In this document: piece by piece, positions 24,745 to 35,200 of the stretch
Numbering within the stretch: position 1 is the first letter of the stretch
Layout of the letters: each line of letters begins with the position of its first letter
Source of the DNA: Thiobacillus sp.
Lineage (GTDB): Bacteria; Pseudomonadota; Gammaproteobacteria; Burkholderiales; Thiobacillaceae
Length of the DNA stretch: 64,000 bases
Assembly (NCBI RefSeq): GCF_018780105.1
Contig: NZ_JADMKC010000002.1
Span: forward strand, 434,001-498,000
Direction of reading: 5' to 3'
The notes under the pieces: model-generated
The model's input: the letters and a program-made list of their open reading frames with translations, nothing else
What the model was told of the DNA's origin: nothing
Database searches by the model: none
Position numbers and translations under genes: made by a program

Positions 24745-26178
24745 ATGGGCCAGGAAGTCGACCGCACGCACTTTTCGGAAACGGATTCCCGCCAGTTTGC
24801 CAGCAGGCTGGCAGAGGAAACGGCTGCACTGCGGTCGTTTGCCCAAGCAGGCGGATTTACCGATGCGCGCTACGTGGCGGGCTTCGAACTCGAGGCCTGG
24901 CTGCTCGATCATGCCGGGCTGCCCCATCCGGTCAACGAGGCGTATCTGCGCGCGCTGAACGATCCGCTGGTGGTGCCCGAGCTGTCGCGCTTCAACGTCG
25001 AACTGAATGCGCCGCCGCTGGAAGTGGGCGCGGGTCTGCTGGCCGCGCTGGAGGAATCCCTACTGAGCACCTGGGACCATTGCCAGCAGGTGGCGCACGG
25101 CATGGACACGGTGCTGGCGATGATCGGCATATTGCCGACCATTCGCGATCAGGATCTGTGCCTTGCCAACATGTCGGCGATGAAACGCTTCGACGTGCTC
25201 AATGCGCAGGTGCTGCAGCAGCGCGGCAGCGCGCCCATCCGCATCGACATCGAGGGCGCGGATCATCTTCAGTTGAGCCGGCCCGACGTGATGCTGGAAG
25301 CCGCCACCACCTCGTTCCAGCTGCATCTGCAGGTGCCGTTCGCGCAGGCGGGGCGCTACTACAACGCTTCGCTGATCAGCTGTGCGCCATTGCTGGCGGC
25401 GGCGGTCAATTCGCCGTTGTTGTTCGGCCAGCGCCTGTGGCAGGAGACGCGGGTGCCGCTGTTCGAGCAGGCAGTGGAGCTGGGCGGCTATCAGGGGCTG
25501 GCCGAGGCCAGCGTGCGGCGGGTGAGTTTCGGGCGCGGCTATGTGGCGAACAGTCCGCTGGAACTGTTCGAAGAGAATCTCGAACACTATCCAGTGTTGC
25601 TGCCGATGCCGCAGGCGGAAGCGCCCGCACGCTTTCCCCATCTGCGTCTGCACAACGGCGCCATCTGGCGCTGGGTGCGGCCGCTGATCGGCTTCGATGC
25701 CACGGGGCTGGCGCACATGCGGCTGGAGCAGCGCGTGCTGCCGAGCGGCCCGACGGTGCTGGACATGGTAGCCAACGCGGCGCTGTATTTCGGGCTGGTG
25801 CACACGCTGGCGCGGAAGCCGCGCGCGGCCGAGGCCGATTTGCCATTTGGCGACGCGCGCGCCAATTTCTACGCGGCGGCCCGTCACGGGCTGCAGGCCG
25901 AACTGGTCTGGCTCGATGGGCGGCGTTATTCCACGCGCGAACTGATCCTGGAGACCCTCCTGCCGCAGGCGCGCCAGGGTTTGCGCGATTTCGGCCTGCC
26001 GGACGCCGAAGTCGAGCATTATCTGGGCGTGGCCGAAGCCCGGGTGCGCAGCGGCCAGACCGGATCGGCATGGCAGTTGCAGCGGCTCGCAAAAGTGGGT
26101 GGCGACGTTCATCGCATGATGGACGATTACCTGGTGAACCAGCGTTCAGGCGCACCGGTACATGAATGGGGCCTGTAA
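24745..26178 (+). CDS. Glutamate-cysteine ligase-like (GCS2 family) protein
   Basis: 477 residues from the ATG at 24745 (GGAG eight bases upstream). VAGFELEAWLLDHAG near residue 37 and VPELSRFNVELNAPPLEVG near 75 match the substrate and metal residues of the GCS2 family. MLEAATTSFQLHLQVPFAQ and RLEQRVLPSGPTVLDM follow. Family members join glutamate to an amine by its gamma-carboxyl with ATP. The exact product is not known for this subgroup. The stop overlaps the start of a second aspartoacylase-like gene (TAATG). Confidence 0.75.
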   Translation: MGQEVDRTHFSETDSRQFASRLAEETAALRSFAQAGGFTDARYVAGFELEAWLLDHAGLPHPVNEAYLRALNDPLVVPELSRFNVELNAPPLEVGAGLLAALEESLLSTWDHCQQVAHGMDTVLAMIGILPTIRDQDLCLANMSAMKRFDVLNAQVLQQRGSAPIRIDIEGADHLQLSRPDVMLEAATTSFQLHLQVPFAQAGRYYNASLISCAPLLAAAVNSPLLFGQRLWQETRVPLFEQAVELGGYQGLAEASVRRVSFGRGYVANSPLELFEENLEHYPVLLPMPQAEAPARFPHLRLHNGAIWRWVRPLIGFDATGLAHMRLEQRVLPSGPTVLDMVANAALYFGLVHTLARKPRAAEADLPFGDARANFYAAARHGLQAELVWLDGRRYSTRELILETLLPQARQGLRDFGLPDAEVEHYLGVAEARVRSGQTGSAWQLQRLAKVGGDVHRMMDDYLVNQRSGAPVHEWGL

Positions 26179-27185
26179 TGCTGACGCAATTTGAAACTTT
26201 GCCCGCAGGCTTGCTGGAGGCGACGGCCGCCCAGCTGAGCGAGGTGCTGCCCGGCCCGGCGCTGATCCATCTGCCGGGCCGCCACACCCTGCCGCTGTTC
26301 GTTTCAGTGCTGCTGCACGGCAACGAAGACACCGGCTGGCAAGCCGCACAAACGGTGCTGAAAAAATATGCGACGGCAGAATTGCCGCGCGCGCTGTCGC
26401 TGTTCATCGGCAATGTCGAGGCGGCCCGCGTGGGCTTGCGCAGGCTCGACGGCCAGCCGGATTACAACCGGGTCTGGCCGGGCGGCGAGGCGGCGCACCC
26501 GGCCGAGCAGGCGATGATGCAGCAGGTGGTCGACGCCATGCGCGTGCGCGGCGTGTTCGCCAGCCTCGACATCCACAACAACACCGGCCTCAATCCACAC
26601 TACGCCTGCGTCAACCGGCTGGAGCAGCCCTTCCTGCATCTGGCCACGCTGTTTTCGCGCACGGTGGTGTACTTCATCCGTCCACGCGGTGTGCAGTCCG
26701 CGGCCTTTGCCGAGTTGTGCCCGGCGGTGACGGTGGAATGCGGCAAGCCGGGCACGCCCGGCAGCGTCGAGCATGCCGCCGGCTTCATGGAGGCCTGCCT
26801 GCATTTGTCGGAATTCCCGCAGCATCCGGTGGCGCCGCATGACGTCGATCTGTTTCATACCGTGGCCACGGTCAAGCTGCCGGATGAGGCGAGTTTCGGC
26901 TTCGGCGCACCGGCTGCCGACATCGATTTCGTGCCCGAGCTCGACCACTTCAATTTCCGCGAACTGGCGCACGGCGACCTGTGGGGGCAGGTGAAGGCGG
27001 ACAGCGCGGCGCGGCTGCAGGTGCTGGACGAAAGCGGCGCGGACATCGGCGACCGCCTGTTCGATTACGAGAAGAATGCGATCAGGCTCAGGCGGCCGCT
27101 GATGCCGGCCATGCTGACGCGCGACGAGCGGGTGATCCGGCAGGACTGCCTGTGCTATCTGATGGAGCGGATCGCGTATGCGTAG
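26178..27185 (+). CDS. M14-type/aspartoacylase-like metallohydrolase
   Basis: 335 residues from the ATG at 26178, overlapping the stop of the ligase-like gene. Zinc residues: VLLHGNEDTGWQAA (H-x2-E) near residue 48 and SLDIHNNTGLNPHY near 135. TVECGKPG near 192 gives the catalytic Glu. It is only distantly like the 23728 protein, so the two flanking the ligase are not a recent duplication. Possible roles are trimming or hydrolysis of a gamma-glutamyl compound; this is inference from context. Confidence 0.75.
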   Translation: MLTQFETLPAGLLEATAAQLSEVLPGPALIHLPGRHTLPLFVSVLLHGNEDTGWQAAQTVLKKYATAELPRALSLFIGNVEAARVGLRRLDGQPDYNRVWPGGEAAHPAEQAMMQQVVDAMRVRGVFASLDIHNNTGLNPHYACVNRLEQPFLHLATLFSRTVVYFIRPRGVQSAAFAELCPAVTVECGKPGTPGSVEHAAGFMEACLHLSEFPQHPVAPHDVDLFHTVATVKLPDEASFGFGAPAADIDFVPELDHFNFRELAHGDLWGQVKADSAARLQVLDESGADIGDRLFDYEKNAIRLRRPLMPAMLTRDERVIRQDCLCYLMERIAYA

Positions 27186-28094
27186 TCAGCCGCGCGGATG
27201 ATGCGCGGCGTGCAGTTGCTTCAAACGCTCGCGGGCCACGTGGGTGTAGATCTGCGTGGTGGAAATATCGCTGTGGCCGAGCAGCATCTGCACCACGCGC
27301 AGATCGGCGCCGTGATTCAGCAGATGCGTCGCAAACGCATGGCGCAGTGTGTGCGGCGACAGCGGCCGCACGATGCCGGCGCTGCGCGCGCGCCGCTTGA
27401 TCAGGTACCAGAAGGCCTGCCGCGTCATACCGTCGCCGCGCGCGGTGACGAACACTGCGTCGCTCAGATTCTTTTCCATCAGCGCCGGCCGCGCTTCGGC
27501 CAGATAGCGCCGTAGCCACGCCACAGCCTCCTCGCCCAGCGGCACCAGCCGGTCCTTGTTGCCTTTGCCGGTGACGCGCAGCACGCCGTCGCTGAGATTG
27601 ATCGCGGTCAGCTTCAGCCCCACCAGCTCGGACACGCGCAAGCCGGTGGCGTACAGCGTTTCGAGCATCGCGCGGTCGCGCAGGTCGAGCGGCACGTCGC
27701 TCGCTGCACTGGCGAGCAGGCGTTCGACGTCGGCCTCGGTCAGCGACTTGGGCAGCGAGCGCGGCAGCTTGGGGCTGTCGAGATTGAGCGTGGGGTCGGC
27801 GGCGATCAGACTCTCGCGCAACAGGTAGCGATAAAAACGCTTGAGGCTGGAGGTGTAGCGCGCGGCGCTGCGTGGCTGCGCGTGGCCGGCAAAACGCCAG
27901 GCCAGGTAGGCCTCGATATCACCCGCCACCGCAGCGTCCAGTTCGCGGCCACGGGACTGCCGCAGCCACTTGCCGTAGCCGATCAAGTCGCGTCGATAGG
28001 CCGCCAGCGTCAGCTGCGCCAGCCCGTCTTCCAGCCACAGGTGATCGCAGAAGCGATCGATCAGCGGATCAGGCGTCGCCGTGGTCGGGGGCAT
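27186..28094 (-). CDS. xerD: Site-specific tyrosine recombinase XerD
   Basis: 302 residues, the usual XerD length. The SAM-like N-terminal domain (about 10-100) is followed by the catalytic residues R153 (TGLRVSELVGL), K177, H248 and R251 (HTLRHAFATHLL), H274 (LGHSDISTTQIYTHV) and Y283. With XerC it resolves chromosome dimers at dif. The start overlaps the end of ogt by 26 bases, so the two are read in one transcript. Confidence 0.93.
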   Translation of the reverse strand: MPPTTATPDPLIDRFCDHLWLEDGLAQLTLAAYRRDLIGYGKWLRQSRGRELDAAVAGDIEAYLAWRFAGHAQPRSAARYTSSLKRFYRYLLRESLIAADPTLNLDSPKLPRSLPKSLTEADVERLLASAASDVPLDLRDRAMLETLYATGLRVSELVGLKLTAINLSDGVLRVTGKGNKDRLVPLGEEAVAWLRRYLAEARPALMEKNLSDAVFVTARGDGMTRQAFWYLIKRRARSAGIVRPLSPHTLRHAFATHLLNHGADLRVVQMLLGHSDISTTQIYTHVARERLKQLHAAHHPRG

Positions 28095-28554
28095 GTTGTT
28101 CGTGCGCCAGCAGCCAGGTTTTCACGTCCAGCGGGGCGCCCGCCGCCGCGTGCATGAAACCGCCCAGCCCGTGGGCCGCCACCACGCGATGGCAGGGCAC
28201 CAGAATCGGCAACGGGTTCGAACCGCAGGCCTGGCCTACCGCGCGCGCCGCGGTGCCCAGCTGTTTGGCCAGTGCACCGTAGGTCGTCGGCTGGCCCGGC
28301 GGAATCGCCCGCAGCGCCTGCCATACCCGCTGCTGGAACGGCGTGCCGGCCAGCGCAAAGCGCAGGTCGAAAACATGCGTGGGATCGCTCCAGTAAGCCG
28401 CCAACTCGCACGCAAGCGGTTCGGCGCGCGCATCCAGCTGCTTTGATATCGGCGTATCCAGCGGCAAAAAGTCCAACTGCGTCAGCGCGTCGCCGTCAAA
28501 GCGCGCGCCCAGACGACACATCGGGGCTGGGAGGATGACATCGTAAGTTTGCAT
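28069..28554 (-). CDS. ogt: Methylated-DNA--protein-cysteine methyltransferase
   Basis: 161 residues from the ATG at 28554. The active site is PILVPCHRVVAAHGLGGF with Cys121, and the DNA-binding part is FQQRVWQALRAIPPGQPTTYGALAKQLG. It repairs O6-alkylguanine by irreversible transfer to the Cys. The N-terminal domain is short and lacks the metal-binding Ada region, which is the Ogt form. The gene lies between tRNA-Ile2 and xerD on the same strand. Confidence 0.92.
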   Translation of the reverse strand: MQTYDVILPAPMCRLGARFDGDALTQLDFLPLDTPISKQLDARAEPLACELAAYWSDPTHVFDLRFALAGTPFQQRVWQALRAIPPGQPTTYGALAKQLGTAARAVGQACGSNPLPILVPCHRVVAAHGLGGFMHAAAGAPLDVKTWLLAHEQHAPDHGDA

Positions 28555-28699
28555 GGATGAACAAAAAGGCTGTTCCGGAGTAAGGGCGGCAGATTCAAGC
28601 GGTGCGAGGTGATATCCTGCCGGAATTTTTTGGCTGTGTCCCGCTTCTGCCCCACCGGGCAAAACGGCCCGATGCATTTCGCATCAGGCCGTTTGTTTT

Positions 28700-28776
<77 letters not shown>

Positions 28777-28820
28777 GTGATCGTCTAAGCGTGGCCGTTG
28801 AACGCAACGGCCCGGCCCAT

Positions 28821-30773
<1,953 letters not shown>

Positions 30774-30868
30774 GTTCCAGCTCGCGCAGTGCGCGCGGGT
30801 GGATAAAGTCGTTCAAAAACCGGAAATTATACCGCAAATCAAGGCCTTGTCGCGAGGTATTTGGCAAG

Positions 30869-32572
30869 CTAGGAGCGTGCCAGGTCCATCAACTCCTGGC
30901 GTTCACTCGCGTTGAGGCTGTTTAGCGGCCGCGCCGCCAGCTCTTGCTGACGTCTGCGCCGCCAGTCGTCGCGGAGCTGCCGGGCGGCGCCGTCGAATTC
31001 GGCGTGCCAGTCCCAGCTATCGTCTTTGTCGAGCAAATCGGTCATGAGTTCATTCACCAGGCTTTCCAGCGTGCTGCCGCGTGCTGCCTCGGCCAGCGAG
31101 GGCAGGCTGGATTGCCCGATATCGCGCAGCCAGGTCATGAGTTCGGTCAGGCGCTCGAACAGTGGATCGTTCGCGTCCAGCCAGTCCATTTCGATTTCGC
31201 CAACGCGCTGCGGGTTCAGCAGCAGCATGCGCGCCAGATTGCGCAGGCGCGAGGGCGCCGGACGCCGTTGCGGGCGCGATGGCGCGGGACGGGTCAGGCT
31301 GGGTTTCACGCCCATGTGGGTGAGTTCGTTGGCGGGTACGTGCGCCAGATCCGCGATTTGCCGTTGGATCAGGTTGCCCAGCAGCGGCGCGGAGATTTTT
31401 TCCAGCAGCGGCTTGGCCTGCTTGAGCAGGGAGGCCCGCCCTTCCTGGCTGTCGAGCTTGAGGCCGCTGGACAGTTCGCGCACCAGAAAGGCCGACAGCG
31501 GCAGCGTGTCGGTATCCAGCAGGTGCAGGAAGGCAGCCTGACCGTGGGCGCGGATGGTGCTGTCGGGGTCCTCGCCCTCGGGCAGGAACAGGAAGCTGAT
31601 TTCCTTGCCATCCTGCAAGGCCTCCAGCGAGTTTTCCAGCGCGCGCCAAGCGGCTTTGCGGCCGGCATTGTCGCCGTCGAAGGCGTAAATCAGGCAGTCG
31701 GTATGGCGCAGCAGGGTGCGCACGTGGATCGGCGTGGTGGCGGTGCCCAGCGCGGCCACGGCGAATTCCACGCCGTGTTGCGCCAATGCGACCACGTCCA
31801 TATAGCCTTCGACCACGATGGCGCGGCCGGCGGCCTTGATCGCCGCGCGTGCTTCGAACAGGCCGTACAGTTCCGAGCCTTTGTGAAACAGCGGGGTTTC
31901 CGGCGAATTGAGGTATTTCGGCTCGCCCTTGTCGAGCACGCGTCCGCCAAAGCCGATGATCTGGCCCTTGATGTTGCGGATGGGGAACATGATGCGGTCG
32001 CGGAAGCGGTCGTAGCGCCGCCCGCGCTCGCCGTCGACGACCAGGCCTGAGGCGGCCAGCGCATCGGCCGTGTAGTCACTAAAAACCTGTTTGAGTGGCG
32101 ACCAGTCGTCCGGCGCGTAGCCGATGCCGTAGCGTGCCGCGATGGCGCCGGTAAGACCGCGCTGCTTCAGGTACTCGATGGCGCGCGGGGTCTGTTTCAG
32201 TTGCTGCTTGTAGAACTGAGCTGCCTGTTCCAGCGCGTCCCACAGCGCGGGCGGCGGTCTGGGACGTTCGGGTTCCTGCGCCGACTCCGGTATTGCCAAG
32301 CCGACATCCTGCGCCAGCGCGGCGACGGCGTCGGGAAAGCTCATGTGCTCGTATTCCATCAGGAAACCGAGCGCGGTGCCGTGCGCGCCGCAACCAAAAC
32401 AATGGTAGAACTGCTTGGTCGGGCTGACGGTGAAGGAGGGGGTCTTTTCGCTGTGGAAGGGGCAGCAGGCCTGGTAGTTCTGGCCGGCTTTTTTCAGCGA
32501 CACGCGGCGGTCGATGACATCAACGATATCAACGCGGGCAAGCAGTGTATCGATGAAGTCGCGCGGGATCAT
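30869..32572 (-). CDS. dnaG: DNA primase DnaG
   Basis: 567 residues. The zinc-binding domain (CPFHSEKTPSF and FYHCFGCGAHGTALGF) is at about 36-70. The catalytic core has YGIGYAPDDW, IGFGGRVLDKGEPKYLNSPE and the TOPRIM motifs VVEGYMDVVAL and YAFDGDNAGRKAA. A helicase-binding C-terminal domain follows from about 425. It makes RNA primers at the fork. Located 56 bases after yqeY and 95 bases before rpoD in the macromolecular synthesis operon. Confidence 0.97.
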   Translation of the reverse strand: MIPRDFIDTLLARVDIVDVIDRRVSLKKAGQNYQACCPFHSEKTPSFTVSPTKQFYHCFGCGAHGTALGFLMEYEHMSFPDAVAALAQDVGLAIPESAQEPERPRPPPALWDALEQAAQFYKQQLKQTPRAIEYLKQRGLTGAIAARYGIGYAPDDWSPLKQVFSDYTADALAASGLVVDGERGRRYDRFRDRIMFPIRNIKGQIIGFGGRVLDKGEPKYLNSPETPLFHKGSELYGLFEARAAIKAAGRAIVVEGYMDVVALAQHGVEFAVAALGTATTPIHVRTLLRHTDCLIYAFDGDNAGRKAAWRALENSLEALQDGKEISFLFLPEGEDPDSTIRAHGQAAFLHLLDTDTLPLSAFLVRELSSGLKLDSQEGRASLLKQAKPLLEKISAPLLGNLIQRQIADLAHVPANELTHMGVKPSLTRPAPSRPQRRPAPSRLRNLARMLLLNPQRVGEIEMDWLDANDPLFERLTELMTWLRDIGQSSLPSLAEAARGSTLESLVNELMTDLLDKDDSWDWHAEFDGAARQLRDDWRRRRQQELAARPLNSLNASERQELMDLARS

Positions 32573-32628
32573 GGTTGCCGCAGGTCAGGGGTGTGGCATG
32601 AAAAACCCGGACGGGCGCCGAGGGAGAC

Positions 32629-33090
32629 TCAGCCCGCCAGGCGGGCTTTGATCAGCGCAGAGACCTGCCCCATGTCGGCGCGGCCGGCGAGGCGGGATTT
32701 CAGCAGCCCCATGACCTTACCCATGTCCTTTGCGCTGGCGGCGCCGGATTCGGCAATCGCCGCGGCAACGGCCGCTTCGACTTCGGTCGTGGAAAGCTGT
32801 TCGGGCAGATAGGCCTGCAGCACCACCAGTTCAGCCTGCTCGGCGGCGACCAGATCGTCGCGTCCGGCCGTCTGGAACTGGCTGATCGAGTCCTTGCGCT
32901 GCTTGATGAGTTTTTCGACGATGCTGCCGATGATGGGATCACCCAGCGCTGCGTCGTCCAGTTCGATCCGTTCGTCGACCTCGCGTTGCTTGATCGCAGC
33001 GAGCAGCAGACGAATCGTGCCGAGGCGCGCCGTATCCTTGGCGCGCATAGCCGTTTTCATGTCGTCAGTGATGCGGAGCTTGAGCGACAT
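32629..33090 (-). CDS. yqeY: GatB/YqeY domain-containing protein
   Basis: 153 residues. MKTAMRAKDTARLGTIRLLLAAIKQREVDE at the start and DMGKVMGLLKSRLAGRADMGQ near the end are typical of YqeY, which resembles the C-terminal tRNA-binding part of the amidotransferase subunit GatB. Its role is not established; a function in tRNA or mischarging control is assumed. It has its regular place between rpsU and dnaG. Confidence 0.93.
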   Translation of the reverse strand: MSLKLRITDDMKTAMRAKDTARLGTIRLLLAAIKQREVDERIELDDAALGDPIIGSIVEKLIKQRKDSISQFQTAGRDDLVAAEQAELVVLQAYLPEQLSTTEVEAAVAAAIAESGAASAKDMGKVMGLLKSRLAGRADMGQVSALIKARLAG

Positions 33091-33132
33091 GCCAAGTGGC
33101 CGTGCGTGTGAAGATTCTGCCGAACGGCAGAA

Positions 33133-33345
33133 TCAATACATCTTGGGGGGCAGTTGCTGGCTGCGCAGGCGCTTGCTCTGGCGCTTGACGGCTGCAGCGA
33201 GCTTGCGCTTGCGCTCGGCGGTGGGCTTCTCGTAGAACTCGCGAGCGCGCAGTTCGGTCAGCAGACCCACTTTTTCGATGGAGCGCTTGAAGCGGCGCAG
33301 TGCGACATCGAAGGGCTCGTTTTCTTTGATTTTGACGAAGGGCAT
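33133..33345 (-). CDS. rpsU: 30S ribosomal protein S21
   Basis: 70 residues from the ATG at 33345. [20 protein letters not shown] and the basic tail with [15 protein letters not shown] are typical of bS21, which helps start translation on the 30S platform. It is the first gene of the rpsU-yqeY-dnaG-rpoD operon. Longer reading frames upstream are not supported, as the ATG lies at the usual family start. Confidence 0.97.
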   Translation of the reverse strand: MPFVKIKENEPFDVALRRFKRSIEKVGLLTELRAREFYEKPTAERKRKLAAAVKRQSKRLRSQQLPPKMY

Positions 33346-33379
33346 TGAAAAGATCTTCCGGGAAACGGGAAAAATGAGA

Positions 33380-33409
33380 AGCATAGCAAGCTTATTCGAT
33401 TTTTTCCAG
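33380..33409 (-). promoter_or_regulatory. rpsU: Candidate promoter of the rpsU operon
   Basis: On the minus strand CTGGAA (33409-33404), an 18-base AT-rich spacer and TATGCT (33385-33380) lie 35 bases before the rpsU start. The -35 box is poor, but the region is the only AT-rich one ahead of the operon. Confidence 0.35.
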
Positions 33410-33508
33410 CCCCCCGTTGTGAAACCTGCCTGCGCGGGTTGGAAAAGACCAAGGGCTGCGGTAGCCTCGGCGCTTTGCAACGCTGTTTGCGCTCAAGGGG
33501 AGAGAAGG

Positions 33509-34114
33509 ATGAAGTTGACCAACAAAATCAAAAAGATGCTGGTTCTGTCTGCGGTGGCGCTCGGCATGTCGCATGCCCAGGCTGGCTGGTTCGATTCCGC
33601 GCCCGAGGCGCCGGCGCGCGTGGGTTATACCTGTTGCAACCTGCACCATGAAGGCGACTGGATCAGCGATTCCAATTTCGGTGCCTTGCCTTTTGTGCCG
33701 GCGGGTACCCCCGTCAAGCTGAAAAGTTATGGCAGCAACCGGGTGTATGTGGACATGGACGGCAAGGATATGCGCTTCGGGCTGGATTATGGGCGCGCGC
33801 AGGAAACCCTGCAGCAGTTTGCGGAGAAGCTGATCCTGACGGATGACCCGAAAACGAAAATTGCCGCTTATCCGGCTTATGTGCGCGAGGCAATCAAGCT
33901 CGGCCAGGTTGCGGTGGGCATGACCAAGGAACAGACCATCATCGCCGTCGGTTATCCGCAGCGGGACGAGACGCCGTCGCTGGATGCCCCGGTGTGGAAC
34001 TACTGGGCGTCGAGTTTCGAGCCGTATCGGGTGGTTTGGGGCAAAGACGGCCGCATCAAGGAAATTGCGACCGATCCGGCCACGCAGGCGCGCATGGTGT
34101 ATCGCAAGCCGTAA
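33509..34114 (+). CDS. Secreted protein with BamE/SmpA-like C-terminal part
   Basis: 201 residues from the ATG at 33509 (GAGAAGG upstream). Signal peptide MKLTNKIKKMLVLSAVALG with cleavage near AQAGW. The mature part has a CC pair (GYTCCNLHHEGDWIS). The C-terminal GQVAVGMTKEQTIIAVGYP and WNYWASSFEPYRVVWGKDGRIKEI resemble the BamE/SmpA fold used in outer-membrane assembly lipoproteins. No lipobox, so it is probably periplasmic. It stands alone between rpsU and the carrier/export operon and ends in its own terminator. Confidence 0.65.
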   Translation: MKLTNKIKKMLVLSAVALGMSHAQAGWFDSAPEAPARVGYTCCNLHHEGDWISDSNFGALPFVPAGTPVKLKSYGSNRVYVDMDGKDMRFGLDYGRAQETLQQFAEKLILTDDPKTKIAAYPAYVREAIKLGQVAVGMTKEQTIIAVGYPQRDETPSLDAPVWNYWASSFEPYRVVWGKDGRIKEIATDPATQARMVYRKP

Positions 34115-34150
34115 GCAGGCAGCGCTCGGTCGGCTGGCATACCGAATATA

Positions 34151-34195
34151 ATGGGCGGTGCGATCCGGCAGGTTCGGGTCGCTCCGCCCATTTTT
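34151..34195 (+). terminator. Intrinsic terminator before the carrier-protein gene
   Basis: An outer stem ATGGGCGG/CCGCCCAT and an inner stem GCGATCC/GGGTCGC (one G-T pair) around a 9-base loop are followed by TTTT. It lies 36 bases after the BamE-like gene and 15 bases before the ACP gene. A TATAAT at 34147-34152 abuts the left arm, so an attenuator or promoter overlap is possible. Confidence 0.65.
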
Positions 34196-34209
34196 GCCGT
34201 GAAATTGAT

Positions 34210-34494
34210 ATGCCCGAATCACTTCCAACCGAACCCAATCAGGCGCTGCAAAGCGAGATCGCCGGCCTGATCGTGACCGCACTCAATCTTGACCTCGGTC
34301 CGCAGGATATTCAGCCCGACGCACCCTTGTATGGCGAGGGGCTCGGGCTCGATTCCATCGATATTCTGGAAGTGGCGCTGGTGGTGTCCAAGCAGTACGG
34401 GTTTTCGCTGCGCGCGGATAGCGCCGATAACGTCCGCATTTTCAGTTCGCTCGCCGGCTTGACCCAGCACATCGCGGCCAACCGGACGAAATGA
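34210..34494 (+). CDS. Acyl carrier protein of the polyene pathway
   Basis: 94 residues. The phosphopantetheine site is GLGLDSIDILEVAL with Ser49. The protein is acidic with the four-helix ACP pattern. It starts an operon with an acyl-activating ligase, a hotdog dehydratase and an exporter, as in aryl polyene clusters, where the ACP carries the aryl starter and the growing chain. Those clusters usually have two ACPs; only this one is seen in the window. Confidence 0.85.
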   Translation: MPESLPTEPNQALQSEIAGLIVTALNLDLGPQDIQPDAPLYGEGLGLDSIDILEVALVVSKQYGFSLRADSADNVRIFSSLAGLTQHIAANRTK

Positions 34495-34504
34495 GTCTGT
34501 GACC

Positions 34505-35185
34505 ATGCGCATGAGCTGGGCGCGCGTCGCGCGCGGATTGGCCATCGCTGCCGGAGCCGTTGCGTATCCGGTCCTGGCGCATTTCAGTACCGCCACGTCG
34601 GCCGCGACCACCCTGCCGTCGCTCGGGGTGGCCGTGTCGCTGGCGCCCTCGCTGGCGATTTTGCTGTGGCTGACCTGGCGCTCGCCCAGGCGGCTGCTCA
34701 TGTTGCTGCTGTGCGTGACGGTGGCCGGATTGCTGGGGCTGTTCTGGGGCGCGCTGCAGCGCAATTTCAGCTGGGTATATTTCCTGCAGCATGCCGGCAC
34801 CAACCTCATGCTGGCCGCGGTATTTGGCGCGACGCTGCTGCGCGGGCGGCAGCCGCTGGTGACCCGGCTGGCCGAAACCGTGCATCGCACCCGTCTGGCG
34901 CCCGAGGTGCTGCGCTATACGCGCCAGGTCACGCTGGCGTGGACGCTGTTTTTTCTGGCGACCGCGCTGGTTTCCAGTGCGCTGTTCTGCTGCGCCAGCA
35001 AGGAGGCGTGGTCGGTTTTCGCCAACTTCCTGTCGTTTCCGTTGATTCTGCTGATGTTCGCGCTGGAATATGCGGTGCGTTTGCGCAAACTGCCTGATCT
35101 GGAGAAGCACAGCATCATGGATGGCGTGCGTGCATTCTGGAACAAGCCCGCCACGCTGCCGGACACATCCTCGAATTCGCACTGA
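34505..35185 (+). CDS. COG4648-type membrane protein (ApeG-like)
   Basis: About 226 residues from the ATG at 34505; the GTG at 34499 is an alternative. Five or six membrane segments, e.g. LLMLLLCVTVAGLLGLFWGA and LAWTLFFLATALVSSALFCC. NFSWVYFLQHAGTNLMLAAVFG in the middle is the conserved family piece. Proteins of this kind are found in aryl polyene and related pigment clusters next to the ligase, but their role is unknown; anchoring or passing the product is a guess. Confidence 0.75.
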   Translation: MRMSWARVARGLAIAAGAVAYPVLAHFSTATSAATTLPSLGVAVSLAPSLAILLWLTWRSPRRLLMLLLCVTVAGLLGLFWGALQRNFSWVYFLQHAGTNLMLAAVFGATLLRGRQPLVTRLAETVHRTRLAPEVLRYTRQVTLAWTLFFLATALVSSALFCCASKEAWSVFANFLSFPLILLMFALEYAVRLRKLPDLEKHSIMDGVRAFWNKPATLPDTSSNSH

Positions 35186-35200
35186 AGCGGCACCCCGACC

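Noticed and set aside
34147-34152. TATAAT as promoter of the ACP operon
   Set aside because: No acceptable -35 box at 16-18 bases, and a transcript would begin inside the terminator hairpin; kept only as a remark in the terminator entry.
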